Shown here one piece after another: positions 40,088-41,533 of a stretch of 41,533 nucleotides of DNA. The DNA is taken from the NCBI GenBank assembly GCA_037139415.1, contig JBAXGN010000051.1, positions 1 through 41,533 of the forward strand. Direction: 5' to 3'. Numbering within the stretch: position 1 is the first letter of the stretch; every line of letters starts with the position of its first letter. Source of the stretch: Verrucomicrobiota bacterium. Lineage in GTDB: Bacteria; Verrucomicrobiota; Verrucomicrobiia; Limisphaerales; Fontisphaeraceae. Under the pieces are notes generated by a model. The model had not been told where the DNA came from. It saw nothing but the letters and a program-made list of their open reading frames with translations, and made no database searches. A program made the translations under genes and the position numbers.

Positions 40088-41485
40088 ATGCCAGAAAAAA
40101 GTGTGACTGAAATTCCCCGCCCGGTGCGGGAATTGTTTGAAAAAGGAAAAACCGCCATGGTGCGGCACAACCTGGATTATGCCATCATGCATTTTGAACA
40201 GGTGCTGCAAAAAGAGCCGGCCTTTTACGAGTGCCGTGAAACTTTGCGCGCCATTCAATTCAAGAAAGCAGGCGCCTCCGGGGGGTTGTTCAAGAAGTTT
40301 ATGGGAGGCGTCAGCAACCAGCCCATGCTCGCCAAGGGACAGTTGGCGTTAAACCGTGATCCTCTGGAAGCGCTGGCCATTGCGGAACAGGTGCTCTCCG
40401 GGGACCCGAATAATACCAACGCACACCGGTTAATTATTGATGCCGCCCTGGCCGCCGATTTTCCGCGTACCGCCCTGTTGTCCGCGGAAATTCTCGTCAA
40501 AAACAATCCGAAAGACCGGGAATTGAAGCTCAAGCAAGCCGCGTTATACGGCACCCTCGACCAAGTGGCCAAAGCGGAGGCGATTTACACGGAATTATTG
40601 CGCGTCACCCCTAACGACGCCGAGGTGGCGCAGGCCTTCAAGAACCTCACGGCCCGACGCACCATGGATGAAGGGGGCTATGACGCCCTCGCGGACGGCA
40701 AGGGTTCCTATCGCGACATTTTGCGCGACAAAAATGAGGCGGAGTCGCTAGAACAGGTGAACCGCTCGGTAAAAACCGATGATGTCTCTGGCCGGCTGAT
40801 CGAGGAATGCCAGGCACGCCTGGCCAAAGAGCCAAAAAACTTGAAGCTGTTGCGCGACCTGGCCGAGTTGCATGCCCAGCGCAAGGAGTACGATCAGGCG
40901 ATGGTCTTTTACGAACGCATTCGCAGTTCTGATAGCGGCACCGATCCCTCGCTGGAAAAAGCCATTGCGGATACCAAGCTAAAACAGCTTGACCATATTC
41001 TCGCCCAACTGGACCCCAACGCGCCCGATTATCAAGAGCGTCAGACCAAGTTGCAGGCGGAAAAATTCGCTTTTCAACTCGAGGAATGCCGTCAGCGCGT
41101 GGAAAAGTATCCCACCGATCTGCATATCCGCTTCGAGTTGGGGGTTCTGTATTTCCAAGCTGGCAAAGTCAGCGAGGCCATCCAGGAATTCCAAAAGGCC
41201 CAGAACAACCCGCAGCGGCGATTACAGGCCATGGGCTATCTCGCGCAGTGTTTTGCCAAGCGCGGCATGAACGATCTCGCCGCCCGCAAATTCCAGGAAG
41301 CCCTGAAAGAGAAGCTCACTTTCGATGACGAGAAAAAAGACCTGATCTATAACCTGGGCTGCGTGTATGAAAAAATGGGCAAACGCGAAGACGCCATCGA
41401 ACAGCTCAAGCTCATCTACGAAATAGACATCGGCTACCGCGATGTCGCCGCCAAGGTAGACGCCTATTATTCGCAGCAAGGCTAG
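40088..41485 (+). CDS. Cytoplasmic TPR repeat protein of unknown function
   Basis: This 465-residue protein has no signal peptide. It is made largely of TPR-like helix pairs (ELFEKGKTAMVRHNLDYAIM; EAIYTELLRVTPNDAEVAQA; LRDLAELHAQRKEYDQAMVF; FELGVLYFQAGKVSEAIQEF; NLGCVYEKMGKREDAIEQL). Residues about 55-75 break the pattern with a Gly-rich basic stretch (KKAGASGGLFKKFMGG), which may be a flexible loop. A poorly helical segment at about 190-230 (E-G-G-Y-D-A-L-A-D-G-K-G-S-Y-R-D-I) separates the two repeat arrays. TPRs mediate protein-protein contacts; the partner is unknown. It ends 48 bp before the window edge. Confidence 0.83.
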   Translation: MPEKSVTEIPRPVRELFEKGKTAMVRHNLDYAIMHFEQVLQKEPAFYECRETLRAIQFKKAGASGGLFKKFMGGVSNQPMLAKGQLALNRDPLEALAIAEQVLSGDPNNTNAHRLIIDAALAADFPRTALLSAEILVKNNPKDRELKLKQAALYGTLDQVAKAEAIYTELLRVTPNDAEVAQAFKNLTARRTMDEGGYDALADGKGSYRDILRDKNEAESLEQVNRSVKTDDVSGRLIEECQARLAKEPKNLKLLRDLAELHAQRKEYDQAMVFYERIRSSDSGTDPSLEKAIADTKLKQLDHILAQLDPNAPDYQERQTKLQAEKFAFQLEECRQRVEKYPTDLHIRFELGVLYFQAGKVSEAIQEFQKAQNNPQRRLQAMGYLAQCFAKRGMNDLAARKFQEALKEKLTFDDEKKDLIYNLGCVYEKMGKREDAIEQLKLIYEIDIGYRDVAAKVDAYYSQQG

Positions 41486-41533
41486 CCCCAGTTTACGAGT
41501 TATTTGAAGGGTGCCTCGGAAGTTATTGTTAAC

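Overview
The window (41.5 kb, roughly 55-60% GC) looks like a chromosomal segment of a free-living Verrucomicrobiota bacterium, most like the Pedosphaera/Limisphaera side of the phylum. This is inferred from gene content only. The pointers are formylglycine sulfatases in tandem, a Tat-exported Gfo/Idh/MocA oxidoreductase, FAD_oxidored-family proteins, a PQQ-type beta-propeller, a DUF5107-TPR protein, a four-helix-bundle protein, and many short intergenic repeats built on CCGAA/TTCGG. There is no phage, integrase, transposase, rRNA or CRISPR array. One tRNA (Asn, GTT) is present.

Layout. 1-5.7 kb: 3' end of a response regulator, a hydrogenase-type maturation protease, a minus-strand AbrB/PIN toxin-antitoxin pair, a large exported DUF5107-TPR protein and a four-helix-bundle protein. 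5.8-9.4 kb: an 1186-residue exported protein with two FAD modules, a discoidin-like insert and C-terminal HEAT-like repeats. 9.4-11.2 kb (minus): Lrp/AsnC regulator, SIS sugar isomerase and HAD phosphatase, resembling heptose-phosphate enzymes but lacking some of their hallmark residues. 11.3-15.4 kb: MnmC-like methyltransferase, tRNA-Asn, a GIY-YIG protein with an AraC-like tail, a YahK-like alcohol dehydrogenase and a DUF6930-type protein.

15.4-22.6 kb holds a Cu/Ag-type efflux locus on the plus strand: a small exported Cys-rich protein, an outer-membrane factor, a periplasmic adaptor with three heavy-metal-binding domains, and a CusA-type RND pump. A dispersed CCGAA/TTCGG repeat lies at the 5' ends of the outer-membrane-factor and adaptor genes. 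In the first it is translated and supplies most of the lipoprotein signal peptide.

22.6-26.4 kb (minus): HtrA-like protease, an orphan ParA ATPase and a BamB-like propeller. 26.5-30.5 kb: Gfo/Idh/MocA protein, a Gly-rich exported protein, a two-domain CbiX chelatase and a convergent exported low-complexity protein. 30.8-33.6 kb: two sulfatases. 33.6-39.5 kb: a co-directional run of FKBP isomerase, M24 peptidase, FAD oxidoreductase, a divergent ClpX-like ATPase (start and stop overlapping) and a trypsin-TPR protein, which suggests a protein quality-control theme. 39.5-40.1 kb is an intergenic block of repeats and a hairpin. 40.1-41.5 kb: a cytoplasmic TPR protein.

The most unusual items are the repeat-derived signal peptide and triple metal-binding adaptor of the efflux locus, the double-FAD/discoidin/HEAT protein, the ClpX-like ATPase without a zinc-binding domain but with a repeated C-terminal small domain, and the GIY-YIG/AraC chimera. 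None of these could be checked against a database here.
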